In this document: positions 53,385 to 61,495 of the stretch, in pieces
How the letters are laid out: every line of letters starts with the position of its first letter
Numbering within the stretch: the stretch's first letter is position 1
From: Yimella lutea
GTDB lineage: Bacteria > Actinomycetota > Actinomycetes > Actinomycetales > Dermatophilaceae
Reading direction: 5' to 3'
Length of the DNA stretch: 64,000 bases
NCBI RefSeq assembly: GCF_006715095.1
Contig: NZ_VFMO01000001.1
Coordinates: 1,426,001 to 1,490,000, forward strand
Position numbers and translations under genes: made by a program
The notes under the pieces: generated by a model
The model's input: only the letters and a program-made list of their open reading frames with translations
Told to the model about the DNA's origin: nothing
Databases searched by the model: none

Positions 53385-53924
53385 GTGCTCACCGACCACA
53401 TGCCGCTCATCGAGACCGGCTCGATCCGACTCAGACAGTTCGCACCCAAGGATTCGCCGCTGGTCGCGTCAGTGAGCGACGATCCACTGATTCCGCTGAT
53501 CACCACGGTCCCGAGCAATCCTGAGCCGGCCGAACTGGAGGCCTACTTGGCGCGTCAGCACGGACGATTCTCCCAGGGGTGGGGTTACTCGTTCGCGATC
53601 GCTGATCGCGACACCGACGATGCCGTGGGTCAACTGAGCCTGGCGCTACGAAACCTGAGCTTCGGCCGAGCATCGGTGGGGTACTGGATCGTACCGGCGC
53701 AGCGACGTCAGGGACGCGCGCGGGCAGCTCTGGCCGCGATCACGGACTGGGCGCTCCGATTCGATCAGGTGCATCGACTGGAGTTGTATGTCGAGCCGTG
53801 GAATGAGGGCTCCTGGCGTACCGCCGAAGCCTGCGGCTATGAGCGCGAAGGGCTGCTCCGCAGCTGGGAATGGGTCGGCGACCAGCGTCGCGACATGTAC
53901 CTGTACAGCCGGATCGCCGGCTGA
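53385..53924 (+). CDS. GNAT acetyltransferase of the RimJ/RimL type
   Basis: 179 residues. TGSIRLRQFAPKD, SVGYWIVPAQRRQGRARAAL (acetyl-CoA loop), RLELYVEPWNEGSWRTAEACGY and C-terminal DMYLYSRI match the ribosomal-protein/aminoglycoside-type RimJ/RimL group. CATAGT (53373-53378) is 6 nt before the GTG start. Converges end to end with another acetyltransferase. Confidence 0.88.
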   Translation: MLTDHMPLIETGSIRLRQFAPKDSPLVASVSDDPLIPLITTVPSNPEPAELEAYLARQHGRFSQGWGYSFAIADRDTDDAVGQLSLALRNLSFGRASVGYWIVPAQRRQGRARAALAAITDWALRFDQVHRLELYVEPWNEGSWRTAEACGYEREGLLRSWEWVGDQRRDMYLYSRIAG

Positions 53925-54512
53925 TCACCGGTGGCGCAGACGGTGCTCCAGGTTGGCCTTGACCGACGGCCACTCGTGAGCGAGCACCGAGTAGACGACG
54001 GTGTCGCGCAGCGCCCCGTTGCGTTCCACCTTGTCGGCGCGCAGGACGCCGTCGAGCCGCGCGCCGAGTCGCTCGATCGCGGTACGGGACTGCTGGTTCG
54101 ACCAGCTGGTCTCGTATCGCACTGCGGCGCAACCCAGAACGTCGAAAGCGTGCGTCATGAGCAGCAGCTTCGACTCCGGGTTCGTGCCCGAGCCATGGGC
54201 CGATTCACGATTCCACGTGTACCCGATCGACAGTCGCGGTACGTCGTGCCGGATGTCGTAGAACGAGGTCATGCCCAGAACCGCGTTGTCCCGCAACCGA
54301 ACTGCAACGAACGGAACCATTGTTCCGGCATCCCGCATCGCCAACCGTTGCTCGATCATCGGCGCGACACCGTCCGCGGCGGGGGCGGACGTGTACCAGC
54401 GGTCCCACATCTGACCGTCCTGCGTCCCCTCCACCAAACCGTCGTGATGATCGAGGGACAACGGTTCGAGCCGTACCAGACGTCCGGTCAGCGTGACGGG
54501 TGACAGATCCAT
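53925..54512 (-). CDS. GNAT acetyltransferase of the RimJ/RimL type
   Basis: 195 residues. LTGRLVRLEPLSLDHHDGLVE, SFYDIRHDVPRLSIGYTWNRE, NPESKLLLMTHAFDVLGC, RYETSWSNQQSRTAIERLGAR: the layout of protein N-terminal/RimJ-like GNATs. ATG 54512 fits the family start and has GAGAAT 7 nt upstream; the open frame to 54545 adds only 11 residues. The gene meets the convergent acetyltransferase with no gap. Confidence 0.85.
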   Translation of the reverse strand: MDLSPVTLTGRLVRLEPLSLDHHDGLVEGTQDGQMWDRWYTSAPAADGVAPMIEQRLAMRDAGTMVPFVAVRLRDNAVLGMTSFYDIRHDVPRLSIGYTWNRESAHGSGTNPESKLLLMTHAFDVLGCAAVRYETSWSNQQSRTAIERLGARLDGVLRADKVERNGALRDTVVYSVLAHEWPSVKANLEHRLRHR

Positions 54513-54534
54513 GTCGCCGATTCTCGCAGCGGAC

Positions 54535-54555
54535 TTGACCCTCACGCGACGTCAA
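54535..54555. promoter_or_regulatory. MerR-type operator-like dyad
   Basis: TTGAC (54535-54539) and GTCAA (54551-54555) frame a GC-rich centre with CTCACG, like spacer operators of MerR-family regulators in actinobacteria. It lies upstream of the MerR remnant, so it may be its orphan autoregulatory site. Confidence 0.4.
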
Positions 54556-54585
54556 CCCCGGAAGGTCGTCCCATGACGGAAATCG

Positions 54586-54790
54586 ATGACGGTCGAAGAT
54601 GTGGCGTTCTCTCGGGCTCACGGTGCGAACGCTGCACCACTACGACCGCATCGGACTGTGCGTGCCGAGCGAGCGCTCGCTGGGCGGCTACCGCTTGCAC
54701 ACCGAGGACATGAAGAAGTTTTTCGGTGAGGGCTTGGAGGAAGCACAAGCGGAGGCCGAGCAGCGCTGGAGCGACGCGCGCAGCCGGTCC
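54586..54790 (+). pseudogene. MerR/TipA-family regulator remnant (frameshift and internal deletion)
   Basis: ATG 54586 reads MTVEDVA, then the frame must shift (two bases missing near 54607) to give RSLGLTVRTLHHYDRIGL, the winged-helix of MerR regulators, and SERSLGGYRLHTED. The text then jumps directly to MKKFFGEGLEEAQAEAEQRW, which matches the start of the TipAS-like effector domain, so about 90 residues of coiled coil are deleted. Homology ends at about 54790, and the rest of the effector domain is missing. Confidence 0.75.
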
Positions 54791-54879
54791 TTGTGGCGGT
54801 TACGAGGCGCGCCGGTTTTGCCTGCTTCGCTGTGGCGTTGCAGGTCGCGCTCCGGTCGTGAGCACGTAGGCTCTGTGCC

Positions 54880-56082
54880 TCAGTCGGCCTGGTCCATCGG
54901 TCGCCGAATGCCCCAGTAGGTGTTGTTGGCTGCGAGCAGGAAGACCAGCAGGCCGACCGCGAGCCACCAGGCCATGGCTGAGAGGTGGAAGCCGAGGCTG
55001 TAACCGTCGAGGTAGACGACGCTGCGAACGGCGTCGACTCCTGCACCGTTCGGCAACCACTGACCCATGAAGCGCCACGGCTGGGGAAGGACCTCGTAGT
55101 TGAAGGCCCCGCCGGCGGAGGGGTTGCCCAACACGACGAACAGCAGGATCGCGATCCCGACGCCGACAACGCCGAAGACTGCCTCCATGCCCATGGTGAA
55201 GATCGAGGCGGTCGCCGACAGCAACATCCCGATCGCGGCCAGCTGCCAGTAGTGGCCGGTCAGTGCGCCGAGCCACTGGTCGACGATCAGGGTGCCGAGT
55301 AGTCCGGCAAGCACCGCATAGACCGCGCACAGCGCCAGACGCCACAGCATGCGCCGGAAGTTGCGGGCCTTGCCGCCTCGGCTCAGACCCACTAGTGAAG
55401 CCATCAGGTAACCGCCGACCAGCCAGCCGGTGACCAGGTAGAAGCCGGTGATGCCACGACTGTCTCCGGGTTGCACCGGCGCGATGTCCGTCATCTGTAC
55501 CGAGCGCCCCTGCTTGGCGGCCACCTGCTGGAAGATGAGCTCGACTGCTGCCGCGTCCGATGATCCGGCGGAGGACGCGACCAGAAGGGTGTCGGTGTTC
55601 CCGTTGGGGTTGAACAGGTAGACGCCTTGGCGGCGCCGTTCGGTGAGCATCTTCTTCGCGGTGGCCAGGTCGGTCTCAGCGTAGGCGTACACCGGCTTCC
55701 CGGGGATCGCGTTCAGTTGGTTGGCGACGTAGGACTGCCAGTTGTGGTCGGAGATCACGCTGACCTGGAGTCCGTGCGGCTGCTGCTGGTGGAAGGCGCC
55801 CACATAGGAGGCGATGAAACCCAGGTGCAGGAGGAAGGCTCCGATGACGAGCCCGAGAGAGGAGATGCCGAAGATGTCGCGCAGACGCTCACGGACCGGT
55901 TCGTCGGCGCTGCGTTCGTAGCCCGGACGGGGGCCGTCGGTAAGGGCCGGCGACGACCCCACCGGCGTCGTTTCCTTCGGTGGGGCGTCGCCCGCGCAAT
56001 GGGTGTCCTCGCCCGGCACCTGCTCGTCCTCGTCGGGGGCCCGGTGTCGGGGGGTCTGGTCAGGGGTGGGGAGCTCAGGCAT
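54880..56082 (-). CDS. ABC-2/YhgE-type membrane protein
   Basis: 400 residues. A Pro/Glu/Asp-rich cytoplasmic N-terminus of about 90 residues, a first membrane segment (LGLVIGAFLLHLGFIASYVG), an external domain (SYVANQLNAIPGKPV, RRQGVYLFNP, LLVASSAGSSDAAAV) and five more membrane segments ending at LLVFLLAANNTYWG. ATG 56082 lies inside the last codons of the TetR gene (8-nt overlap), so the TetR protein likely controls it. The external domain is shared with the protein at 18688. Confidence 0.78.
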   Translation of the reverse strand: MPELPTPDQTPRHRAPDEDEQVPGEDTHCAGDAPPKETTPVGSSPALTDGPRPGYERSADEPVRERLRDIFGISSLGLVIGAFLLHLGFIASYVGAFHQQQPHGLQVSVISDHNWQSYVANQLNAIPGKPVYAYAETDLATAKKMLTERRRQGVYLFNPNGNTDTLLVASSAGSSDAAAVELIFQQVAAKQGRSVQMTDIAPVQPGDSRGITGFYLVTGWLVGGYLMASLVGLSRGGKARNFRRMLWRLALCAVYAVLAGLLGTLIVDQWLGALTGHYWQLAAIGMLLSATASIFTMGMEAVFGVVGVGIAILLFVVLGNPSAGGAFNYEVLPQPWRFMGQWLPNGAGVDAVRSVVYLDGYSLGFHLSAMAWWLAVGLLVFLLAANNTYWGIRRPMDQAD

Positions 56083-56710
56083 GGGTGCTCGATTCGTTGC
56101 GGGGCAGGCAGGCTTCGATGAGACGTTCGACCCGTTCGTCCATGTCGTCGGCGCGGATGATTCGCCGGTCGCGTGCCCGGTTGGCTTCGAACAGGACACC
56201 CGCGAACAGCATGGTGGCTGCCTCGGCGGCTCGTGTGCTTCCGGCTTCAGCAAGTAAGCGGGCCATCGCCGCTTCAAGATCGGCGACGAGGGAGAGCACG
56301 GCTTGGCGGTGGGGGCCGGGCTGGCCGAACAGGAGTTCTCGGGCCACGGCGACCGTTGTCGCCGGCTCACGCAGTGCGATGTCGACGAATGGTGCGAGCA
56401 GGTGTCGCAGCGCACGTACAGGATCGCCTGGCGGTGCCGACTGGATCGTCAAAGGTACGAAGTCCGACCAGCGGTCGGCGGTGACCATCATCAAGAGTTC
56501 AGCCTTCGTGGCGGCGTACGTGAACAAGGTTCCGATAGCGATGCCGGCGTCCTGTGCGACGTGGGCGACGGTCATCCGGTCGTAACCGTGTTCGGCGAGC
56601 TGCGCCTGCGCAGCGACAAGGATCGCGGCACGCTTGCGGGACTTCGCTGCTTCACGGCGCCCACCCGGAACTGGGTTACTTCGATGCGGGGCCTGTGTAG
56701 TCGACGTCAC
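56075..56710 (-). CDS. TetR-family transcriptional regulator
   Basis: 211 residues. Helix-turn-helix at residues 27-70: RAAILVAAQAQLAEHGYDRMTVAHVAQDAGIAIGTLFTYAATKAEL (read in parts). The start GTG has a near-perfect -10 TATGAT (minus strand, 56717-56722) 6 nt upstream, so leaderless. An array of CTCA/TGAG half-sites covers the -35 region, suggesting autoregulation. First gene of an operon with the membrane protein, divergent from the oleate hydratase remnant. Confidence 0.92.
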   Translation of the reverse strand: MTSTTQAPHRSNPVPGGRREAAKSRKRAAILVAAQAQLAEHGYDRMTVAHVAQDAGIAIGTLFTYAATKAELLMMVTADRWSDFVPLTIQSAPPGDPVRALRHLLAPFVDIALREPATTVAVARELLFGQPGPHRQAVLSLVADLEAAMARLLAEAGSTRAAEAATMLFAGVLFEANRARDRRIIRADDMDERVERLIEACLPRNESSTHA

Positions 56711-56740
56711 CTTCTGATCATACGCAAATAGCAGTAGCGC

Positions 56741-56768
56741 ACTCAGAAATGAGTTCGCTCAGTTTGAG
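56741..56768. promoter_or_regulatory. Operator array for the TetR regulator (candidate)
   Basis: Half-sites alternate at regular 4-bp gaps: CTCA-gaaa-TGAG-ttcg-CTCA-gttt-GAG. The perfect palindrome ACTCAGAAATGAGT occupies 56741-56754 and a second, CTCAGTTTGAG, 56758-56768. The first overlaps the minus-strand -35 position of the TetR gene (18 bp from TATGAT); the second is next to the ribosome site of the divergent remnant. Confidence 0.6.
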
Positions 56769-56788
56769 GGATGTTGGAGGAGGAGGCC

Positions 56789-56940
56789 ATGCACTACAGC
56801 AGCGGGAACTAGGAAACCTCCGCCCGGCCGCAACCGCCGGAGGGGGCCCGAGAACCGCCGCGTGGGGATCGTGGGTGCCGGGTCGGCGTCCCTGTCCAGT
56901 GCGGTCTTCATGATCCGTGATGGCGGGGTTCGCCCGTACG
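56789..56940 (+). pseudogene. Oleate hydratase (myosin-cross-reactive antigen family) N-terminal remnant
   Basis: ATG 56789, preceded by GGAGGAGGAGG, reads MHYSSGN, then a TAG (56810) where the family has Tyr, then ETSARPQPPEGARE; a one-base shift at about 56853 opens RRVGIVGAGSASLSSAVF followed by MIRDGGV. Compare the family pattern MYYSNGNYEAFARP.KPEG...(K)AY(I/L)VG.G.A.L.AAVFLIRDG. Both lesions are inactivating and the sequence loses similarity by about 56940. Oleate hydratases add water to unsaturated fatty acids and are often beside TetR genes. Confidence 0.72.
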
Positions 56941-57062
56941 CCGCCTTGACCCCACACAGGTCGGGCATTTGCTGCGTGAATCAGTCCCTATTCAAGCAAG
57001 CGGCCGGGTCGACCAAGGCGTCAATCTCCAAGCACATCCCACCAGCGGACCCTACCCGCTGG
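56941..57062. other. Unassigned sequence between remnant and membrane-protein gene
   Basis: No open frame or motif is recognised. A small inverted repeat, CCAGCGG with CCGCTGG, lies at 57044-57062 just before the -10 box TAAGCT (57063-57068) of the next gene. Confidence 0.5.
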
Positions 57063-57098
57063 TAAGCTCGCCGCGTCCACCGCAAGGAGAAGAAGCCC

Positions 57099-57500
57099 AT
57101 GGCAGAGCGCACCCGCACCCCACTGAACGAACGTCCAGGCTTCCACCACGTCGCCGCCGCCACCTGGCTGCTCATCGACATCGGTGCCTTAGTGATCCTG
57201 GTGGGCATGCTGGCCATCTTCCAGCCGCAGAAGGGTCTGCTGCCCGACCCGGCCTGGCTGACCGACCCGATCGCCGGATGGGTAATCGGTAACATCCTCG
57301 GGATCCTGGCCTACAAAGTCGTCTTGAAGCTGCACCCGGCCGCCATCGCCGCAATCGCGCTGATTGCCGTGGCACTCTCACCGCTAGTGTTCGTGAAGTA
57401 CACCGCCATGGGCGCCTTCATCGCCGGCCTCGCGATCGGCATCGCCGCCGGCAGCCTCTACTGGCGCGCGCACAAGGACGCCCCGGCGACGCTGCTCTGA
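57099..57500 (+). CDS. Small four-helix membrane protein
   Basis: 133 residues with about four membrane segments (AATWLLIDIGALVILVGMLA, PIAGWVIGNILGILAYKVV, AAIAAIALIAVALSPLVFV, AMGAFIAGLAIGIAAGSLYW). AAGGAGA precedes the ATG by 8 nt and TAAGCT (57063-57068) is a -10 box with a 5' leader of about 25 nt. Family not recognised. Confidence 0.7.
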   Translation: MAERTRTPLNERPGFHHVAAATWLLIDIGALVILVGMLAIFQPQKGLLPDPAWLTDPIAGWVIGNILGILAYKVVLKLHPAAIAAIALIAVALSPLVFVKYTAMGAFIAGLAIGIAAGSLYWRAHKDAPATLL

Positions 57501-57571
57501 TCCCGTATGCCGGCAGTGGGTGCGTGACGCGATCGAGGCAAATGCAGTCCGCTGAGTTGCGTTCGAAATCG

Positions 57572-57600
57572 AAAAGGCCCGCTGCACCAGAGCGGGTCCT
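57572..57600. terminator. Candidate bidirectional terminator
   Basis: GAAAAGGCCCGCT (57571-57583) pairs with AGCGGGTCCT (57591-57600) with one bulge; A-rich on the left. It is between the convergent membrane protein and tesB genes. Confidence 0.45.
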
Positions 57601-57610
57601 GTCGACTTCG

Positions 57611-58561
57611 TCAGTCCTGTTTCAGGCGCAACATGCCCTCCTGCGCGACCGTGCATAGCAGCGTCCCGTCGATACCGTAGAGACGACCCATGCCCAAGCC
57701 GCGCCCACCGGAGGCCGACGGCGACTCCTGCTGGTAGAGCAGCCATTCGTCGATTCGCCCGGGACGGTGGAACCACATCGAGTGGTCCAGGCTGGCTGCG
57801 CGCAGGCGCGGGTCCGACCACACCAAACCGTGCTTGCGAAGCACCGACTCGAGCAGCGTGTAGTCGGAGGCATACGCCATCACGGCGGCGTGGATCAGCG
57901 GGTCCTCTGGCAACTGCGTGATCGTCTTCATCCAGACGTTCTGCGCCGCGTACTTCTGTCGGCCCGGTTGGAAGAACAGCGCCCCCTCGACGGTGCGGAC
58001 ATCGATCGAGCGACTGCGCCAGTGGTCGGCCACCGGGTGGTCGATGCCCTCGAGCTCCTGCGGCGTGGTGCGCACCCGGTCGGGTTCAGGCACCGATGGC
58101 ATCTCCGACTGATGTTCCAGCCCCTCGGCCGGCACCTGGAAGGACAAGGTCGCCGACAGCAACGTCTGACCGTTCTGCATCGCGTACACCCGGCGGACCG
58201 AGAACGACCGCCCGTCGCGCAAGTTCTCGACGGCGAAACTGATCGGCTTGAGCGAGTCACCCGGGCGGATGAAGTAGGCGTGCAGGGAGTGGATGGGGCG
58301 CTCGTCGAGCCCGGCGTTCGCGCGGATGGAGAGACCCGCGGCCATGACCGACTGAGCCAGCACCTGACCGCCGAATGCACGCTTGTGTGGGGTCTCCTGG
58401 CTGCGACCGACGTACAAGTCCATCTCGTGGCTGTGGTTGTCGTCCGGGTCGGTGGACGCGTCCAGCGGGCCGAAGCGCGTGGTTCCCTCGTGCTTGAGGT
58501 CGAGTACATCGAGCAGGTCCGCGACGGCGTCGAGGTCAGGGGTGTCGCCGGAAGAAGTCAC
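57611..58561 (-). CDS. tesB: Acyl-CoA thioesterase II (TesB)
   Basis: 316 residues, double hotdog fold. FGGQVLAQSVMAAG, HSLHAYFIRPGD, LRDGRSFSVRRVYAMQNG and the second-half DYTLLESVLRKHGL and SLDHSMWFHRP (Asp of the catalytic set) are present. It hydrolyses medium/long acyl-CoA. GTG start with TAGAGT (minus strand, 58568-58573) 6 nt upstream. Divergent from a single-hotdog thioesterase 48 bp away. Confidence 0.94.
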   Translation of the reverse strand: MTSSGDTPDLDAVADLLDVLDLKHEGTTRFGPLDASTDPDDNHSHEMDLYVGRSQETPHKRAFGGQVLAQSVMAAGLSIRANAGLDERPIHSLHAYFIRPGDSLKPISFAVENLRDGRSFSVRRVYAMQNGQTLLSATLSFQVPAEGLEHQSEMPSVPEPDRVRTTPQELEGIDHPVADHWRSRSIDVRTVEGALFFQPGRQKYAAQNVWMKTITQLPEDPLIHAAVMAYASDYTLLESVLRKHGLVWSDPRLRAASLDHSMWFHRPGRIDEWLLYQQESPSASGGRGLGMGRLYGIDGTLLCTVAQEGMLRLKQD

Positions 58562-58609
58562 GCCGACACTCTAGCGACCCACGGGTAGGGCACTTGCGAT
58601 GATGGACCC

Positions 58610-59056
58610 ATGCCGAAACGTCCGTACTACATCGACGTGCCGTTGCGCTGGTCCGACATGGACGCCAACCGCCACGTCAACAACGTCCAGTACCTCCGCC
58701 TGCTGGAGGAGGCGCGTGTGCTCGGCATGCGCGACTGGTTCGGCGATCTCGGCCACGACAAGCAGCCGTTGCTGGTGGCGCGCAGCGAGATCGACTACCT
58801 GCAGCAGCTGCCGTACCGCGGTCCGACGATCACCATCGCGATGTGGGTGTCGCGTATCGCGGGTGCCTCGTTCGACCTCGCCTACGAGGTGCTCTCCTGC
58901 CGCGACGAAGACGCAACCGTGTATGCCCGCTCGGAGGGAACGCTGGTCACCTTCGACGTCGAGACCCAGCGACCCACCCGCATTTCGCCCGAGATGCGCG
59001 CCGACCTGGAGAAATTCTTCGGTGATCCGGTGCCGATGAAGCGCCGCACCCGATGA
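58610..59056 (+). CDS. 4-hydroxybenzoyl-CoA thioesterase-like hotdog protein
   Basis: 148 residues, single hotdog fold: VPLRWSDMDANRHVNNVQYLRLLEEAR has the catalytic Asp/asparagine-helix pattern of YbgC/FcbC-type thioesterases. GATGAT (58598-58603) is 6 nt before the ATG. It overlaps the following gene by 4 nt. Confidence 0.9.
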   Translation: MPKRPYYIDVPLRWSDMDANRHVNNVQYLRLLEEARVLGMRDWFGDLGHDKQPLLVARSEIDYLQQLPYRGPTITIAMWVSRIAGASFDLAYEVLSCRDEDATVYARSEGTLVTFDVETQRPTRISPEMRADLEKFFGDPVPMKRRTR

Positions 59057-59670
59057 CCACGCTCCACTTCGAGGATCAACGATCGGCGGACGACTTCGCG
59101 ACCTTCATCCGGCGCGCATTGCGTGTGGCCCCCGATGGTGCCCTGCGACTGCAGGCCTCCGGCACGGTGCTGGCGTCCTGGGTCGAGGTTCTGCCCGGAC
59201 GCAGTCTCACTCATACCGGACTGACCCTGGGCCTGCGGGTGCAGCGGCTCACCCAGCCCGCCGACCTCGACATCGCTGTGGCGCTTGTTTCCGTGCGCGA
59301 CCGTCTGGCACGCGGCGTCGAGACTGTGTTTTCCGTTCCGCCGCAACAGGTTTCGGCGCCCTGGCTGGGTATCTCCGCGCCTCGATCAGGCTGGGAGCCC
59401 GCAGCGACGATCGCCGTCGCGCGCCTGCAGGAGATCGCACGTGAGGGCATCGCCGAGGTCGCCGTGGGCACTCCGGTCGTCGCCGGTGCAGCCGCGGTCG
59501 CGAACCTCCGCGAACGCGTGTGGGGACGTGTTCCAGAGGAAGGCATGCCTGCGGGCGCAGCGTTCGCCGCCGACGCGCTCGGCTTCCTCGTCGGTGACGA
59601 AGCCTCGTGGCATCGGTGCGGTCGGTGGGGACGCCTCAGCACCCCGGCAGGGTTCGTGCTGACCCGCTGA
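59053..59670 (+). CDS. Conserved hypothetical protein coupled to thioesterase
   Basis: 205 residues, soluble, no signal peptide. Repeated beta-rich N-terminal half (LHFEDQRSADDFATFIRRAL, LRLQASGTVLASWVEVLPG) and a helical Ala-rich C-terminal half ending GRWGRLSTPAGFVLTR. Family not recognised. The ATG overlaps the thioesterase stop (ATGA), so the two proteins are probably made together and functionally linked. Confidence 0.75.
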   Translation: MTTLHFEDQRSADDFATFIRRALRVAPDGALRLQASGTVLASWVEVLPGRSLTHTGLTLGLRVQRLTQPADLDIAVALVSVRDRLARGVETVFSVPPQQVSAPWLGISAPRSGWEPAATIAVARLQEIAREGIAEVAVGTPVVAGAAAVANLRERVWGRVPEEGMPAGAAFAADALGFLVGDEASWHRCGRWGRLSTPAGFVLTR

Positions 59671-59676
59671 AACGAA

Positions 59677-59712
59677 GAATCCGCGCGAACCGAAGGGGGT
59701 CCGCGCGGATTC
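59677..59712. terminator. Terminator between convergent genes
   Basis: A perfect 11-bp stem (59677-59687 with 59702-59712) with a 14-nt loop between the hypothetical gene and the convergent alpha-glucosidase. Confidence 0.6.
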
Positions 59713-59724
59713 CGAGGCGGCCGG

Positions 59725-61449
59725 TCAGGCGGTGAACCAGACCGCCGTGTCCGTAGGCAGAGTGGTCGTCACGCCAGGCTCGCTGGACACCAGAACCGTT
59801 GCGCCAGAAGAGAGTTCGAACGGATCAGAGCCTAGGTTGACGGCGACGTAGGTCTGCTCGGCGCGGCACTCGACACGGAACACGACTGTGTCGGCGGGGG
59901 AGTCGAGCTCCACGATCGAACCCTCACCCAGGTCCCGCTCGCGACGGATACGCAGCAGCGTGCGGTAAAGCTCCAAGGTGGAGTCCTCTACGCCGTCCTG
60001 CTGGTCGACGGCCAACGATCCGTAGACCTCCGGCTGCGGCAGCCAGGTCTCACCGGTGGTGTTGAAGCCGAACGCGGGTGAGTCCTTCTCCCAGGCCATC
60101 GGGACGCGGCAGCCGTCGCGGCCAAGTTCCTTGCCCCCGGTCCGCGCGAAGGTCGGATCCTGACGGAACTCGTCCGGCATCGAGGTGTGGTCGGGCAGGC
60201 CGAGTTCCTCACCCTGGTACAGGTACGAGCCGCCCGGCAGGGCCAGCATGAGCGTCGTCGCGGCGCGCGCCCGGCGCAGACCGACAACCGCGTCCGGCTG
60301 CTCGTCATCGGCACCGATCCCGTTCGGACGCGGGCGCCCGATCGGCAGACCTAGGCGACTGGCGTGACGCACGACGTCGTGGTTGGACAGCACCCAGGTG
60401 GTGGGTGCGCCGACGCTGTCGTTCGCCGCGTACGACTTCTCGATCACCTCGCGCAGGTCCTCGGCGCGCCAGGCACCCTGCAGGAAGTCGAAGTTGAAGG
60501 CCTGGTGGAACTCGTCCGGGCGGACGAAGGCAGCCGCGCGCGAGGGCGGGTCGACCCAGGCCTCGGCACACATGATGCGGTCCTTGGAGTCGTCCCCGGT
60601 CGTGTTGTACGAGTCGAGGATCGCGCGCCAGTCGCGGTAGATCTCGTGGACGCCGTCCTGGTCCCACATCGGCGGGTGCTGCTTCTCCATGTCGGTCAGG
60701 TCGAGCATGTTCATCGCGCCGGTCCAGTCGGGCAGACCCTCTTGCTTGATGAGGCCGTGCGCCACATCCACCCGGAAGCCGTCGACGCCGATGTCGAGCC
60801 AGAACTTCAGGATCGACTCGAACTCCTCGCGCACGCGCGGGTTCTGCCAGTTGAAGTCGGGTTGCTTGGGGTCGAACAGGTGCAGGTACCACTGCCCGGG
60901 CTGTCCGTCGGCCTCGGTGACACGGGTCCAGGCCGGCCCACCGAAGACGCTCTGCCAGTTGTTCGGCGGCTCTTCTCCGTTCTCGCCCTTGCCCTCGCGG
61001 AACATGTAGAGATCGCGCTCGGGGGAGCCCGGCTCTGCGGCCAACGCGGCCTTGAACCACTCGTGCTCGTCGGACGAGTGGTTCGGCACAAGGTCGACGA
61101 TGATTCGTAGGCCGAGCGAGTGTGCTTGGGTGACAAGGCTCTTCGCGTCGTCGAGCGTACCGAAGATCGGGTCGATGTCGCGGTAGTCGGCGACGTCGTA
61201 GCCGGCGTCCGCCTGGGGGGAGGTGTAAAACGGCGACAGCCAGACGGCGTCGATACCCAGATCATGCAGGTAGGGCAGGCGCGAGGTGATCCCCTTCAGG
61301 TCACCGACGCCACCGCCCTTGGCGTCGGCCCAGGAGCGGGGGTAGATCTGGTAGATCACCGCGCTGCGCCACCAAGCGGAATCGGTGGCACCGCGGTGCA
61401 GGGTGGTGCCGGTCTGAGACAGGTCGAGTTTGGCGGAAGTCACGGTCAT
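59725..61449 (-). CDS. GH13 alpha-glucosidase (oligo-1,6-/maltose type)
   Basis: 574 residues, (beta/alpha)8 barrel of the alpha-amylase superfamily. DAVWLSPFYTSPQADAGYDVADYRDIDP, VDLVPNHSS (conserved region I), GFRVDVAHG (nucleophile Asp, region II), IMCAEAW (acid Glu, region III) and WVLSNHDVVRHASR (region IV) are intact; the oligo-1,6-glucosidase group is indicated. ATG 61449 has AGGA 8 nt upstream; a TTG just before is less likely. Cytoplasmic; with malQ nearby it fits maltooligosaccharide use. Confidence 0.93.
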   Translation of the reverse strand: MTVTSAKLDLSQTGTTLHRGATDSAWWRSAVIYQIYPRSWADAKGGGVGDLKGITSRLPYLHDLGIDAVWLSPFYTSPQADAGYDVADYRDIDPIFGTLDDAKSLVTQAHSLGLRIIVDLVPNHSSDEHEWFKAALAAEPGSPERDLYMFREGKGENGEEPPNNWQSVFGGPAWTRVTEADGQPGQWYLHLFDPKQPDFNWQNPRVREEFESILKFWLDIGVDGFRVDVAHGLIKQEGLPDWTGAMNMLDLTDMEKQHPPMWDQDGVHEIYRDWRAILDSYNTTGDDSKDRIMCAEAWVDPPSRAAAFVRPDEFHQAFNFDFLQGAWRAEDLREVIEKSYAANDSVGAPTTWVLSNHDVVRHASRLGLPIGRPRPNGIGADDEQPDAVVGLRRARAATTLMLALPGGSYLYQGEELGLPDHTSMPDEFRQDPTFARTGGKELGRDGCRVPMAWEKDSPAFGFNTTGETWLPQPEVYGSLAVDQQDGVEDSTLELYRTLLRIRRERDLGEGSIVELDSPADTVVFRVECRAEQTYVAVNLGSDPFELSSGATVLVSSEPGVTTTLPTDTAVWFTA

Positions 61450-61495
61450 CAAGTTTCGTCCTCGTGCGGCCCCTCACACAAATCGGGGCCGCTGG

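Noticed and set aside
56862..57065. Stand-alone 67-codon ORF
   Set aside because: Its first 25 codons are the frame-shifted part of the oleate hydratase remnant; the rest shows no similarity.
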